Notes: generated by a model from the letters alone, not told the origin. DNA of 55,670 bases from Chloroflexi bacterium B3_Chlor (GCA_005223035.1 NJBK01000015.1:1-55670), one strand, 5' to 3'; positions 15,656 to 23,963 are shown, counted from the first letter of the stretch. Translations and numbers: made by a program.

Positions 15656-16762
15656 CTAAAGGCCTGGCTGTAGCCACCCTTCTATCTCTCTGGCAAGGGT
15701 CTTGCCAATGCCCTTGATGCGTAGCAGGCCTTTCCTGTCCTCCTGGCGATAGATAGATTCTATGTTCTCTTCCATCTCGTCTACCGCCCACGCTGCCTTG
15801 CGATACGCCCAAGTCCGATAGCTACTCGCTTCCTCCAGCGTGAGGTCATAGGCCCTCAAGAATAGCTTCTCAGCGATCTGCTTGTTTGCGGCCAGCGGGT
15901 CCTCAGGCAGGATGGGACGAGTCATGCGGTCGGGAATGCCGTGCTCAGCACAGATATCTCTCACACGGCGCAGTAGCTCTGGACCATAGCTACCCCGCGT
16001 CTCAAAGCCGTCGCCATACAGCCGTTGGTGAAGAGAGAGGGCCTGCGGGTAGTGCATCCCCAGGAAGGTCATGTACCTCTCCCGCTGGGTCCCTTCCTTG
16101 AGGGTCAGCCCCCCGCCCAGTACGAACTGCCCCCCAGCGTCCTTCACGCGCTTCACGATGTCCGCGATATTAGCGTCGTCATCAGAGATGCCCGGCAGCA
16201 AAGGCATCATGGCTACCCCGGTAGTCACTCCAGCCTTCGCGACTTCGGTCATAGCCACGAGTCGCTCTTCAGGGCTCGAAGCCCCGGGCTCAAATTGGCC
16301 CGCCACGTATGGGTCGAAGGTGGTGATGGTGAAAAAGACGCAGGCCCAGGCCCCACGGTTCACCTCCCGGTACAACTCCAAATCGCGCAGCACCAGGTCG
16401 GACTTGGTCAGCACCTGGACAGGGAAGCGGTGGCGGTGCAGGGTCTCCACCACCTCCTTCGTAAGCCGTCGGTCCTTCTCTATCGGCTGATAACTGTCGC
16501 AAACGCCGCCCATGCTCACCACGTCTCGCTTGAGCCGAGGAAGTTGCCTCTCCAGCACGGCTACGGCGTTCTCTTTGACGAGCACCTTCTGGTCGAAGGA
16601 TTCGGACAGCCCATACTGGTTGGCCCGTGCATCGCAATAGACGCACCCGTGTGAGCATCCCCGGTAGGGGTTGAGAGTGTAACGGCCCCAGAACCAGTCG
16701 TCCACGTGACGAAGTCTATTGATCATGGACTTGGCTTTGTACGACACGTACTGGGCCTTCAT
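15656..16762 (-). CDS. SPL-like radical SAM protein with C-terminal helix-hairpin-helix
   Basis: The 368-residue protein has a radical SAM cluster motif in NPYRGCSHGCVYCDARANQY (C-x3-C-x2-C). ARANQYGLS and LPRLKRDVVSMGGVCDSYQP are typical of the SplB-related group COG1533. The last ~30 residues form a helix-hairpin-helix (LLRIKGIGKTLAREIEGWL). Spore photoproduct lyase itself repairs UV dimers, but most COG1533 members have unknown substrates. The HhH tail, and DUF763 and Fpg downstream, point to nucleic acid. A clear promoter lies at 16793-16821, so it leads the operon. Confidence 0.87.
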   Translation of the reverse strand: MKAQYVSYKAKSMINRLRHVDDWFWGRYTLNPYRGCSHGCVYCDARANQYGLSESFDQKVLVKENAVAVLERQLPRLKRDVVSMGGVCDSYQPIEKDRRLTKEVVETLHRHRFPVQVLTKSDLVLRDLELYREVNRGAWACVFFTITTFDPYVAGQFEPGASSPEERLVAMTEVAKAGVTTGVAMMPLLPGISDDDANIADIVKRVKDAGGQFVLGGGLTLKEGTQRERYMTFLGMHYPQALSLHQRLYGDGFETRGSYGPELLRRVRDICAEHGIPDRMTRPILPEDPLAANKQIAEKLFLRAYDLTLEEASSYRTWAYRKAAWAVDEMEENIESIYRQEDRKGLLRIKGIGKTLAREIEGWLQPGL

Positions 16763-16792
16763 TTGCGGACCTAGAGGACGAACTTATGTTCT

Positions 16793-16821
16793 ATTGTAGC
16801 ATGAAGGATCGGTCTTGGCAA
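16793..16821 (-). promoter_or_regulatory. Promoter of the radical SAM-DUF763-Fpg operon
   Basis: Minus strand: TTGCCA (16821-16816), 17 bases, TACAAT (16798-16793), about 30 bases before the ATG. Confidence 0.7.
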
Positions 16822-16901
16822 GGCTGTTCGGGGCTAAGACTGGACCAGGCACGCATCATGGGCCAGAGTCCATCTGTTGCACAGCAAGCGTACGAGAGGG
16901 G

Positions 16902-17591
16902 TCAGGCTCTTGGCGCCTCATCGAAGATCTGTCTCAGCGCACTCATGGCCTCGGGCTGAACATCCGACTGCGGTGATGCCCTGCGAACGTAACTCTTCAG
17001 CCTCCGCAAAGGCAGGACCGGCACGGAGGAGTCTGTCACCTCAAGGCGCGCTTTTGGATTGACGAAAACGACTAGCCCTTGGACATCCACTTCGAGTTCA
17101 GGGTTGTGCTGCTCTACGTATTTCTGAACCCTCTTCACTTGCCGTTGCACTTCCTTGGTAGGGTTGCCCAGAGATTCCTCTGTGAAGAAACGCAGGAGTC
17201 GGCGCAGGCTCAAGTCTCGCACCCATTTGTCTTTGAAGGAGCGGATCCTCCCGTCCACCCCCTTCAGGACCAAGACGAAGACGCCATGAGGCGTGAGGAG
17301 GACATGGTCCCCGGGCAAGACGTGGCTGTAGAGATGATACCGGTCGTCAAAGCCTGCCAGGGCGTCGACTAATTGCCGAATGAACCGTGGCTCGCGAGCC
17401 GCCTGCTCCACGCCGCGGTGGCCTACGGTGTACATGAGCACACCCAAGGCTATGAGTGCGACGGATATCAGCTTCCACGGCGTGAACGACACGAGCAAGC
17501 CCCCGAATACCATGACCAAGGCTATGAAGTTGGCTACCTGGCCTACCCTACCCCCTCGAGCTATCAGCTCCTCATCACTGGTTGTGCGCAT
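16902..17591 (-). CDS. Membrane protein with a NERD-like domain
   Basis: The chosen start, MRTTSDEEL, has AAGGAGAAAGG upstream; an earlier start at 17633 is possible. Two membrane helices (VANFIALVMVFGGLLVSFTP and WKLISVALIALGVLMYTVG) are followed by a cytosolic domain of the nuclease-related NERD type: LPGDHVLLTPHGVFVLVLKG, then DKWVRD, then NPTKEVQRQVKRVQKYV and GLVVFVNPKARLEV. In typical NERD proteins the strand after the Asp reads V-x-I-E-x-K. Here the Glu is replaced (VLVLK), so nuclease activity may be lost. Its role is unknown. No operon partner is evident. Confidence 0.7.
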   Translation of the reverse strand: MRTTSDEELIARGGRVGQVANFIALVMVFGGLLVSFTPWKLISVALIALGVLMYTVGHRGVEQAAREPRFIRQLVDALAGFDDRYHLYSHVLPGDHVLLTPHGVFVLVLKGVDGRIRSFKDKWVRDLSLRRLLRFFTEESLGNPTKEVQRQVKRVQKYVEQHNPELEVDVQGLVVFVNPKARLEVTDSSVPVLPLRRLKSYVRRASPQSDVQPEAMSALRQIFDEAPRA

Positions 17592-17707
17592 GATCTTACC
17601 CTTTCTCCTTGCGTATCGGTGGTTGACTGCCACCCACCGTCGTCGGTATCGTCTTGTCTAGCGACTTTCCTGCGGTTGCCTGTGTCATTCACCGGCTGTG
17701 CGGAACT

Positions 17708-18472
17708 CTAGACCAGGCCAAAGTACCAGTCGATGATCTCTTGCCCAAAGACAAGAATAGCTAGCCCTCCCACTACCAGGAACACGCCATAGGGGATGTA
17801 GCTTTGAAGCCTCTTTATCCTGCTCAGGACCAGAACCAGTGAGACCAGCCCCCCCAGGCAAACGGCGATGATGAGGGCAAAGATGACTTCAGGAAAACCG
17901 GTGATCACACCGATGAAGGCGGCCAGATTGGCGTCGCCCCTGCCCATGGCTGTTCTCTTGAAAACGAGCCTGCCGATAATCGCCACCAGGTAAAAGAAGG
18001 CAAAGGCAAGGGCACCACCCACCAGCGCCCGACGCACACCCAATCCTGGGTAGAACAAACTGCCAAGGATGGCCATCCCGATTGCAGGGAAGATCACCAC
18101 GCGCAGGACAAGGCGGTGCTCCAGGTCTATGACGAAGACCAGAAAAAGTGTACAAGTGTACAGAGTGATCAAGATCAACCTCAGCGAGGCGCCGTATCGC
18201 AGCCAGAAGAAAGCGAACGTGAGCATGGTAACCAGTTCCAGTACCGGCCTGCGCCAGGGATGAGGGGCACCACAGTGGCGACACCTTCCCCGCAGCAGGA
18301 GAAAGCTGAGCAGCGACACATTGTCCACCAAAGCAGATTCTGTCTGGCGGTAGGGGCAGCAAGCCAAGTTCAGGGTCCCGTGGCGCTGGGGAAGATGATC
18401 GGCGGCAAGATTCAAGAAAGCACCACTCAACAAACCCAACAAGGCATACAAGAAGACCACACAACGCTCCAC
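17708..18472 (-). CDS. Type IV prepilin peptidase-like protein (A24)
   Basis: The 254-residue polytopic protein has the two catalytic Asp motifs of the A24 family, VFVIDLEHRLV and MGRGDANLAAFIG (GxGD). The N-terminal methyltransferase-type insert keeps one CxxC (CRHC). The expected first pair is altered (ACCPYRQT), so N-methylation may be impaired. It would cleave prepilin-like leader peptides on the cytoplasmic face of the membrane. No pilin or assembly genes are in the window. It is transcribed away from a membrane protein gene, with overlapping promoters between them. Confidence 0.88.
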   Translation of the reverse strand: MERCVVFLYALLGLLSGAFLNLAADHLPQRHGTLNLACCPYRQTESALVDNVSLLSFLLLRGRCRHCGAPHPWRRPVLELVTMLTFAFFWLRYGASLRLILITLYTCTLFLVFVIDLEHRLVLRVVIFPAIGMAILGSLFYPGLGVRRALVGGALAFAFFYLVAIIGRLVFKRTAMGRGDANLAAFIGVITGFPEVIFALIIAVCLGGLVSLVLVLSRIKRLQSYIPYGVFLVVGGLAILVFGQEIIDWYFGLV

Positions 18473-18489
18473 AGTTCGAAGTGAAGTGA

Positions 18490-18519
18490 ATTATACCACA
18501 GGGATTTGACAAAAACCAA
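18490..18519 (-). promoter_or_regulatory. Promoter of the prepilin peptidase gene
   Basis: Minus strand: TTGGTT (18519-18514), 18 bases, TATAAT (18495-18490). It overlaps the opposing promoter at 18506-18535. Confidence 0.5.
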
Positions 18520-18535
18520 AGGGCGACTATACAAT
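18506..18535 (+). promoter_or_regulatory. Promoter of the membrane protein gene at 18609
   Basis: TTGACA (18506-18511), 18 bases, TACAAT (18530-18535). Confidence 0.65.
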
Positions 18536-18608
18536 AAAGCAAATAGCCACCGTACGGACCGCGGATTTCTGCCTACGGCCAACTGGTCAAGCGCAAGGTT
18601 TGTTAGAA

Positions 18609-19418
18609 ATGCCTCGCTACGACAGGCTCAGCATGCTGGTGAGTCTGATCCTCCTCGGACTCGTTGTCTCGCAGGTTATCGAGCTCCCGACCAGGACCGT
18701 CTCCTTCGTCGCTCTTGGGGTTCCTACGACCGTTTATCTGTCCAGCCGCTGGTTCATCGGCGCTCTACTAGTGATTCTTACCGGGGCAGGCACGGACTCA
18801 ATCGTCCGCTCTCATCCGGAGGCTCGCGATGGAGTCTGGGGGTATAGCCTCTCCTTCTGGGGACTGCCCTGCGCCGTTACGCTCCTTTCCCTGTTGCTCC
18901 TGCCACTGTCGCCCGACAAGCTCTTCTGGCTGGCAGGGCTGGCCCTGACTGGACTCCTTCTGTCCCTGATCATCATCGCTCAGTACCATACCATTGACCA
19001 ACGAGGTCGCTACTACGGCGTCGCTCGCTGGGGATTGAATCTAGCGGTCTACGTCAGCATCTTCGTCTTCAGCGCTGCGATCTACGGAGCGAGAGCGCGG
19101 AGCCTGCTGTCAGCGACGGCAATCTCGGTCCTGGGTGCCACCCTAGCCGCGGAACTGCTGCGCGGCAAACCCTCTTGGCAAGCAATGAGGCGCGCATGGC
19201 TCTACTCCCTGATTGGGGGGATCCTCTTGGGTGAGGTCGCCTGGGCACTGAACCACTTGAGTCTTGGCCAAGCAGCAGGGGGCTTATTCTTTCTCCTCGT
19301 CTTCTACGTCTTGAGTGGACTGGCCAAGCAGCATCTAAGAGGCCGGCTCGTCGGACGTGTGCTGGTTGAGTTCGCCATCGTATCACTTCTGGGATTGGGG
19401 TTAATCCATATGGTCTGA
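18609..19418 (+). CDS. Polytopic membrane protein of unknown function
   Basis: The ATG at 18609 (MPRYDRLSML) is preferred over a TTG nine bases earlier, with AAGG upstream. The ~269-residue protein has about eight hydrophobic helices, for example LVSLILLGLVVSQVIEL, YSLSFWGLPCAVTLLSLLLL and VYVSIFVFSAAIYGA. Loops carry few charged motifs (QYHTIDQRGRYYGVARW is the most distinctive). I cannot assign a family. It resembles DUF5656-like Chloroflexota membrane proteins in layout, but that is a guess. The nucleotidyltransferase-like gene begins 37 bases downstream and may be co-transcribed. Confidence 0.72.
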   Translation: MPRYDRLSMLVSLILLGLVVSQVIELPTRTVSFVALGVPTTVYLSSRWFIGALLVILTGAGTDSIVRSHPEARDGVWGYSLSFWGLPCAVTLLSLLLLPLSPDKLFWLAGLALTGLLLSLIIIAQYHTIDQRGRYYGVARWGLNLAVYVSIFVFSAAIYGARARSLLSATAISVLGATLAAELLRGKPSWQAMRRAWLYSLIGGILLGEVAWALNHLSLGQAAGGLFFLLVFYVLSGLAKQHLRGRLVGRVLVEFAIVSLLGLGLIHMV

Positions 19419-19455
19419 TTTCGAAGACAGGCTTGCGTGAGGAGGTGGAGGGGAA

Positions 19456-20352
19456 ATGGTGTGGTTGCAACGTATGGAAGAGGAAGCCAGAGAGATTCGC
19501 ATGCCGGAGGAGTGGGGAGGTGTAGTGCCCTCGCCTGTTTTCCTCGATGAGGCGCGCAGAATAGTTGAGGAAGGGGAAAAGCAAGGTCTCATCTTGCGAG
19601 CCATGGGAGGCGTGGGAATAAGACTGGACACACTAGGGCATGAAGAACTGGGGCAACGGTTGGCCAGATTGGGTGAAGGCGAGCAGGAGTTCACTGACCT
19701 CGATTTTGTCAGCTACAAGAAGCACCGCAAGCAGATGCAAAGCTTCTTCGAAGGCCTTGGCTACCTGAAGAGAAGAGCTACTCTGTCGTCAGCAGCTTCG
19801 GAGAGACAGATCTACTTTCACGAGAACGGATGGTTCTTCGTCGACGTGTTCTTCGACAAGCTAATGGTGGCCAACCATCGCTTGGATTTTCGCGACCGGC
19901 TGGAACTGAACCCCCTCACCTTGAGTCCCACGGATCTGCTGCTCGAGAAGCTGCAGATAGTTCGCCTCAGCGAGAAGGACTTCAAGGACACGCTAATGCT
20001 CCTTTTCACCCACCAACTGGCTGAGGAGGACAGAGAGGACACTATCAACGCCTCGTACATAGCAACTTTGCTCTCCAAGGACTGGGGATTCTGGTACACG
20101 CTCACCACCAACCTCAAGGGAATCATGGATCTATTGCCTACGGCAGAAGCTCTGTCAGACGATGAGAGGCGAATCATCAAAGGCAGAGTAGACGAGCTAC
20201 TAGCTCACATCGATGCGCAGCCCAAGACCATGGGCTGGAAAGCGCGCTCCAAGATAGGCCCAAAGAAGAGGTGGTATGAGCCGGTGGAGACCGAAGATAC
20301 CGTAGGGGACTTCGGCATCTGGCGCATGATGACCGAGAAGCGGGAGGATTAA
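19456..20352 (+). CDS. Nucleotidyltransferase-fold protein, paralogue A
   Basis: The 298-residue protein starts at an ATG behind GGAGGGGAA. Nucleotidyltransferase-like marks are RAMGGVGIRL (the Gly-Gly turn), EFTDLDFVSYKKHRKQM (the D-x-D pair) and FFVDVFFDKL (a third acidic site). The second half shares LLLEKLQIVRLSEKDFKDTL, LSKDWGFWYTLTTNLK and KTMGWKARSKIGPKKRWYEP with the gene at 22240-23019, so the two are clear paralogues. The fold is used by AbiEii/MenT-type toxins, antibiotic-modifying enzymes and others. The activity here is unknown. It has no obvious small antitoxin gene beside it. Confidence 0.75.
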   Translation: MVWLQRMEEEAREIRMPEEWGGVVPSPVFLDEARRIVEEGEKQGLILRAMGGVGIRLDTLGHEELGQRLARLGEGEQEFTDLDFVSYKKHRKQMQSFFEGLGYLKRRATLSSAASERQIYFHENGWFFVDVFFDKLMVANHRLDFRDRLELNPLTLSPTDLLLEKLQIVRLSEKDFKDTLMLLFTHQLAEEDREDTINASYIATLLSKDWGFWYTLTTNLKGIMDLLPTAEALSDDERRIIKGRVDELLAHIDAQPKTMGWKARSKIGPKKRWYEPVETEDTVGDFGIWRMMTEKRED

Positions 20353-20598
20353 AGCCTCCTTGAGCGTTCACCTCAAGCCGATTCCCTGAATCAGTGTCGG
20401 GCTTAGTCCAGCAGCGGCCAATTTTGGTCACCCTTCTTCAACTCGAAGGAATACTCCGTCATTCCGCGTGTCAAAGAATCGCCTAAGTGAGCCTGGTGGC
20501 AGGGATGGAACTGGCGACCGTCTTTCCACGTCCGTGGTATGCCTCGCGGCTCCGCTGGCCCGGTACGAGTTCCGGCCGGATTCTCCCCATCCAAATCA

Positions 20599-21030
20599 CT
20601 AGCCGACAGATACGGGGGCTCCCGGGGATCTGATCAGCAATATTGGCGCGCTGGTACCTCGCAGCACCCTGGAAGCAACACTGCCCCACACCCAGCGACC
20701 AACCCCACTGCGGCCGTGAGTGGACATGGCGATCAAGTCAATATCGTTGACGTCCGCGTAGTCGACGATCTCGGCAGCGGGATCTGCTCCGTGCCTGATG
20801 GCTTTGCGGGCCTTGACTCCGTCTTTGATGAGCTCGTCTTCCACCTCTGACAACTCCTCCTCAGCCTCCTGCCGCTCCTTCGCTGCGACATCAGGGACAA
20901 CTCCCGTGGCGGGGAGCACGTGAAGGAGGATAACCTCGGCCTGATGACCCGCGGCCATGGCCTTGACATGAGGGATTATGGCCTTCGCTAGCTCAGACCC
21001 GTCGAGAGGAACAAGTATTGTGTCGTACAT
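20599..21030 (-). CDS. Universal stress protein (UspA family)
   Basis: The 143-residue single-domain protein begins MYDTILVPLDGSELAKAIIP and ends with the ATP-binding loop STHGRSGVGRWVWGSVASRV (G-x2-G-x9-G-S type) and TSAPILLIR. It is therefore likely of the nucleotide-binding subclass. A strong CAGGAGGT site precedes the ATG. Such proteins accumulate under stress and bind ATP. It stands alone, between the two paralogous nucleotidyltransferase-like genes and divergent from the phosphoesterase. Confidence 0.93.
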   Translation of the reverse strand: MYDTILVPLDGSELAKAIIPHVKAMAAGHQAEVILLHVLPATGVVPDVAAKERQEAEEELSEVEDELIKDGVKARKAIRHGADPAAEIVDYADVNDIDLIAMSTHGRSGVGRWVWGSVASRVLRGTSAPILLIRSPGAPVSVG

Positions 21031-21072
21031 GCAACCACCTCCTGTTTCGCTTCTGGAGTTTCATGATCAGCT

Positions 21073-21101
21073 TTGGCTATTGGGACCAGAAATGGTATAA
21101 T
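21073..21101 (+). promoter_or_regulatory. Promoter of the metallophosphoesterase gene
   Basis: TTGGCT (21073-21078), 17 bases, TATAAT (21096-21101), about 90 bases before the ATG. Confidence 0.65.
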
Positions 21102-21190
21102 CACTGAACAAGCACGCGCAGATGGTCCACACGGCTGGACGCAGTCTGCACCCTAGGCGCAAGAAAACTGAGAGGAAGGTAGACGAATAG

Positions 21191-22144
21191 ATGGCAAAGA
21201 CGAGATTCCTTTTCTCCACCGATTTCCACGGCTCAGAGACAGTGTGGCGAAAATTCCTGAACGCCTCCAAGTACTTCGATTTGGATGCCTTGGTCATCAG
21301 CGGCGACATGACGGGAAAGCTGTTGGTACCTATCGTCAAGAGGCCTGATGGTAACTTTGATGCCTCCCTCTACGGTGAGCCTTGTGTCTTGTCAGAGGAT
21401 GAAGTCCCCGAATTCGAGCAGAAATGCCGCATGATCACCTATATCCCCTACCGCACCACCCCAGAGGAGGTGGAGCGCATCGCCGGGGACGACCAGTACA
21501 AAGAAGATGTCTTCGAGAGATGTGAATGTGAGACCATTGGACACTGGCTGACCCTCATTCCCGACCGCGTACCCCCGGAGTGCAAGGTCATCATCAGTCC
21601 CGGCAACGATGACAAACTCTCCATTGATGACGTGATCCGGGCCGACTCCAACCCCCAGGTGATCTTCGGGCAGGAAGAGGTCGTGGCCCTGGATGATGAG
21701 CACGAGGTGCTGTGCTTCGGCTGGTCCAATCCCACTCCATTCGATTCCCCTCGGGAATGCTCAGAGGAGGAGTTGGAGGAGAGATTGGAGCAGACGGTGG
21801 CCAAGGTCAAGGATATGCAGACAGCCGTATTCTGTATTCACGTCCCACCACATAACACCTTCATCGACCAAGCGCCGATGCTGGAAGATGATCTATCCGT
21901 CGCTGTCAGGGCCGGCCATACGCACATGCTGCCCGTCGGCTCCACTGCGGTTCGGAAGATTATAGAGAAGTACCAGCCGCTGTTGGGATTGCACGGTCAC
22001 ATCCACGAAAGCCCAGGACGCATAAAGCTAGGCCGCACAGAGTGTCTCAATCCGGGCAGCGAGTACGGCGAGGGCATCCTGAAGGGATTCCTGGTCGAGA
22101 TTGACGGCAAGAAACTGACCCAGTTGCGAAGAATTGACGCCTGA
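21191..22144 (+). CDS. Calcineurin-like metallophosphoesterase
   Basis: The 317-residue protein has the metal-binding motifs of the family in order: FSTDFHGS (D-x-H), VISGDMTG (GD), ISPGNDDK (GN-D/H), VFCIHVPPHN (His) and LGLHGHIHES (G-H-x-H). A large insert between the second and third motifs (about residues 45-125) is unusual and may hold the substrate specificity. Members cleave phosphomonoesters or phosphodiesters of nucleic acids, nucleotides or proteins. The substrate is not predictable. The gene has its own promoter and a strong terminator, so it is monocistronic. It lies between the nucleotidyltransferase paralogues. Confidence 0.88.
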   Translation: MAKTRFLFSTDFHGSETVWRKFLNASKYFDLDALVISGDMTGKLLVPIVKRPDGNFDASLYGEPCVLSEDEVPEFEQKCRMITYIPYRTTPEEVERIAGDDQYKEDVFERCECETIGHWLTLIPDRVPPECKVIISPGNDDKLSIDDVIRADSNPQVIFGQEEVVALDDEHEVLCFGWSNPTPFDSPRECSEEELEERLEQTVAKVKDMQTAVFCIHVPPHNTFIDQAPMLEDDLSVAVRAGHTHMLPVGSTAVRKIIEKYQPLLGLHGHIHESPGRIKLGRTECLNPGSEYGEGILKGFLVEIDGKKLTQLRRIDA

Positions 22145-22177
22145 TCCAAAGATCCCGCCAATCCCCCAACATGCTCA

Positions 22178-22208
22178 GCACCCCACACGAGTGTGGGGTG
22201 CCTTCTTT
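22178..22208 (+). terminator. Rho-independent terminator of the phosphoesterase gene
   Basis: GCACCCCACAC (22178-22188) and its exact complement GTGTGGGGTGC (22191-22201) form a strong stem with a tight loop, followed by CTTCTTTT. Confidence 0.85.
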
Positions 22209-22239
22209 TGCCCACGGGAAGCTGCCAGACTGCTAGACC

Positions 22240-23019
22240 TCAATGCTGGTGGGTCACCACATCTTCCGGCAAGTCGTACCAACGCCTCTTCTCGCCCACC
22301 CTGGCTCTCATCTTCCACTTCATGGACTTCGGCTCCTCCTCGATGATGCGCCGCAGGCGAGACAGTCGCTCCACAACGGCTTCGCTCTCCTTCTCCTCCA
22401 GATAGTCGGGGGCCAGTTCGCTGATCTTGTCGATGTTCATGGTCAGCGTCTTGTACCATCCCCAATCGTCGCTGCACAGCTTGGCGATGAACCTGGGATC
22501 TATGGTATCGAGGTCGTCAACCTCCGCGATGTCGTGATCATGAAGCATGGCGAAGCTATCTTTGACGTCCTTCTCGTTCAGCTCGATGACCTGCATCTTG
22601 GATAGCAGTAGCTCCTCGATGGGCACGGTGTACTCGTCCCGTTCCAGGCGGCCGACGAAGGTCAGTTCGTGGCACATGACGAAGACGTCAAGCATGATAT
22701 CAGCGTCATATCCCAGCTCCGGATGGTCGAAGAGCAGTCGCCGGTGCCCTTGGAGCGCATTGAACCGCACGTTGGGCTCGTAACCCAGGTCTTCCATCAG
22801 GCGGGCGACCTCCGTTCGCTGAGTGCGATAGCCGATGAAATCCACATCGCCATAAGTGCGGGCCATGGATCGATGTGCGGCGCTGGGGCAATGCAACTTC
22901 ACCGCCACACCCCCGATCACCCTCAGGTGCAGCCCGCGTTCACCTGCAGCATCAACTACTCGCCGCACCTCCTCCTCCATTGTTATCGTTCGCTTCGAAT
23001 TCTCCTGTCCTGCTTCCAT
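22240..23019 (-). CDS. Nucleotidyltransferase-fold protein, paralogue B
   Basis: The 259-residue protein is a homologue of the 19456-20352 product. Shared marks are LRVIGGVAVKL, GDVDFIGYRTQR (D-x-D), ADIMLDVFVM, LLLSKMQVIELNEKDVKDSF, CSDDWGWYKTLTMNI and PKSMKWKMRARVGEKRRWYD. It starts at an ATG with AAAGGAG upstream, three bases after the stop of a membrane-protein gene, so it is the last gene of a three-gene operon from 23963. The family is nucleotidyltransferase-like by motif, with unknown substrate. The conserved C-terminal Trp/Arg/Lys block is shared by both paralogues and is not part of the usual AbiEii pattern. Confidence 0.75.
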   Translation of the reverse strand: MEAGQENSKRTITMEEEVRRVVDAAGERGLHLRVIGGVAVKLHCPSAAHRSMARTYGDVDFIGYRTQRTEVARLMEDLGYEPNVRFNALQGHRRLLFDHPELGYDADIMLDVFVMCHELTFVGRLERDEYTVPIEELLLSKMQVIELNEKDVKDSFAMLHDHDIAEVDDLDTIDPRFIAKLCSDDWGWYKTLTMNIDKISELAPDYLEEKESEAVVERLSRLRRIIEEEPKSMKWKMRARVGEKRRWYDLPEDVVTHQH

Positions 23020-23022
23020 CCA

Positions 23023-23490
23023 CTATGACTCCTTTCCGGCGTTTCTCGACCCTTCAGCCGGCGACTTGCTCTCGATCAACTCCATCACTTCAAAGCGGAA
23101 GTCCGAGGGATCCAGCTTCAAGTCGGATGCCGGTATGTCAACCCTCGCGCCATCGTCCTGGTAGAGCCTCACCACGAATCTGCCATATCCCTCATGAAAG
23201 AGGGACACTCGAGAAAAATCCTGCCACTCCTTCGAACTCTTGTTTCCGCTGCCCCATTGTAGCTCGAAACCTTCCTGGTCCCAAGAGAATCTGGCATGGT
23301 AGCTCCTCTTATACCACCACCAGCCCACCAAACCAGATATGAGCACGTTGCCAATGAAAATCGGCCAGCCGATGGGAAAATCCCGAAGAATGACATAGTT
23401 GGCCGCGATCCACGCCAGGGAAGTAACCAAAAAGAAGATGACAAAAGACTTGCCAAGGTTCATTACTTGTAAAGGCGCGATCGTTCTCAT
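23023..23490 (-). CDS. Membrane protein with PH-like domain, middle gene of the operon
   Basis: The start at 23490 overlaps the TGA of the upstream gene as ATGA, the usual sign of coupled translation. The 155-residue protein has two membrane helices (SFVIFFLVTSLAWIAANYVI and GWPIFIGNVLISGLVGWWWY) and a C-terminal soluble part with a PH-like strand pattern: FELQWGSGNKSSKEWQDFSR, VSLFHEGYGRFVVRLY, RVDIPASDL. I do not recognise the exact family. Its fixed place between an unknown gene and the nucleotidyltransferase-like gene suggests a joint function. Confidence 0.65.
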   Translation of the reverse strand: MRTIAPLQVMNLGKSFVIFFLVTSLAWIAANYVILRDFPIGWPIFIGNVLISGLVGWWWYKRSYHARFSWDQEGFELQWGSGNKSSKEWQDFSRVSLFHEGYGRFVVRLYQDDGARVDIPASDLKLDPSDFRFEVMELIESKSPAEGSRNAGKES

Positions 23491-23963
23491 TTGAAGCACT
23501 TGATAAACCTGGTCATCCTCCGGGACCAATATGAGGCGGCGTTGATCATCTCTAAAGAGTCCAGATCAACTAGGGCGATGCCGATCTCTTTACTATCGCT
23601 ATGTTCCACCATGGCCCTGGCTTTCCTGGAGAAAGAACCTTCGTGGGGGATAACCAACCAGGCCCAGGCGAACTCCTCCTCCTTCAGGAATTTGGAGATG
23701 GTGGTCAGGACCTCGTGGAAGCGCTTCAACTCCGGGTCCTTGGAATAGGCGAAGCAGGCGACATAATAGTTGGGGGTCGTGAGCCAAGCTGCCACTCTGG
23801 AGAGGAAGAAACCCTTGGCCCTCACCGTAGCTGTGACAAACATGTCGAAAACCAAGTCCCCCATGGGGTAGTCCCAGAAGGACTCGTTGAAGTCGGCCAC
23901 CCACTTTCCGCCCCCAAGCATCAGGTTATCTTCCAGTTTTAGTAAGTAATCTTTGACTTTCAT
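23487..23963 (-). CDS. Unknown soluble protein, first gene of the nucleotidyltransferase operon
   Basis: The start is taken as the ATG at 23963 (MKVKDYLLKLEDNL); a GTG 15 bases upstream is an alternative. The 158-residue protein is an alpha/beta type with WVADFNESFWDYPMGDLVFD, VACFAYSKDPELKRFHEVL and EEEFAWAWLVIPHEGSFSRK. The end, EIGIALVDLDSLEMINAASY, looks like a Rossmann or restriction-endonuclease-like edge strand. The middle block describing an alternating strand-helix with Asp/Glu and Lys could fit a nuclease fold, but this is weak. The promoter at 24010-24038 serves it. Confidence 0.6.
   Translation of the reverse strand: MKVKDYLLKLEDNLMLGGGKWVADFNESFWDYPMGDLVFDMFVTATVRAKGFFLSRVAAWLTTPNYYVACFAYSKDPELKRFHEVLTTISKFLKEEEFAWAWLVIPHEGSFSRKARAMVEHSDSKEIGIALVDLDSLEMINAASYWSRRMTRFIKCFK

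Noticed and set aside
20400-20598. tRNA-like T arm on the minus strand (GCCAG-TTCCATC-CCTGC)
   Set aside because: The T stem has mismatches and no acceptor, D or anticodon arms can be paired, so I do not call a tRNA.
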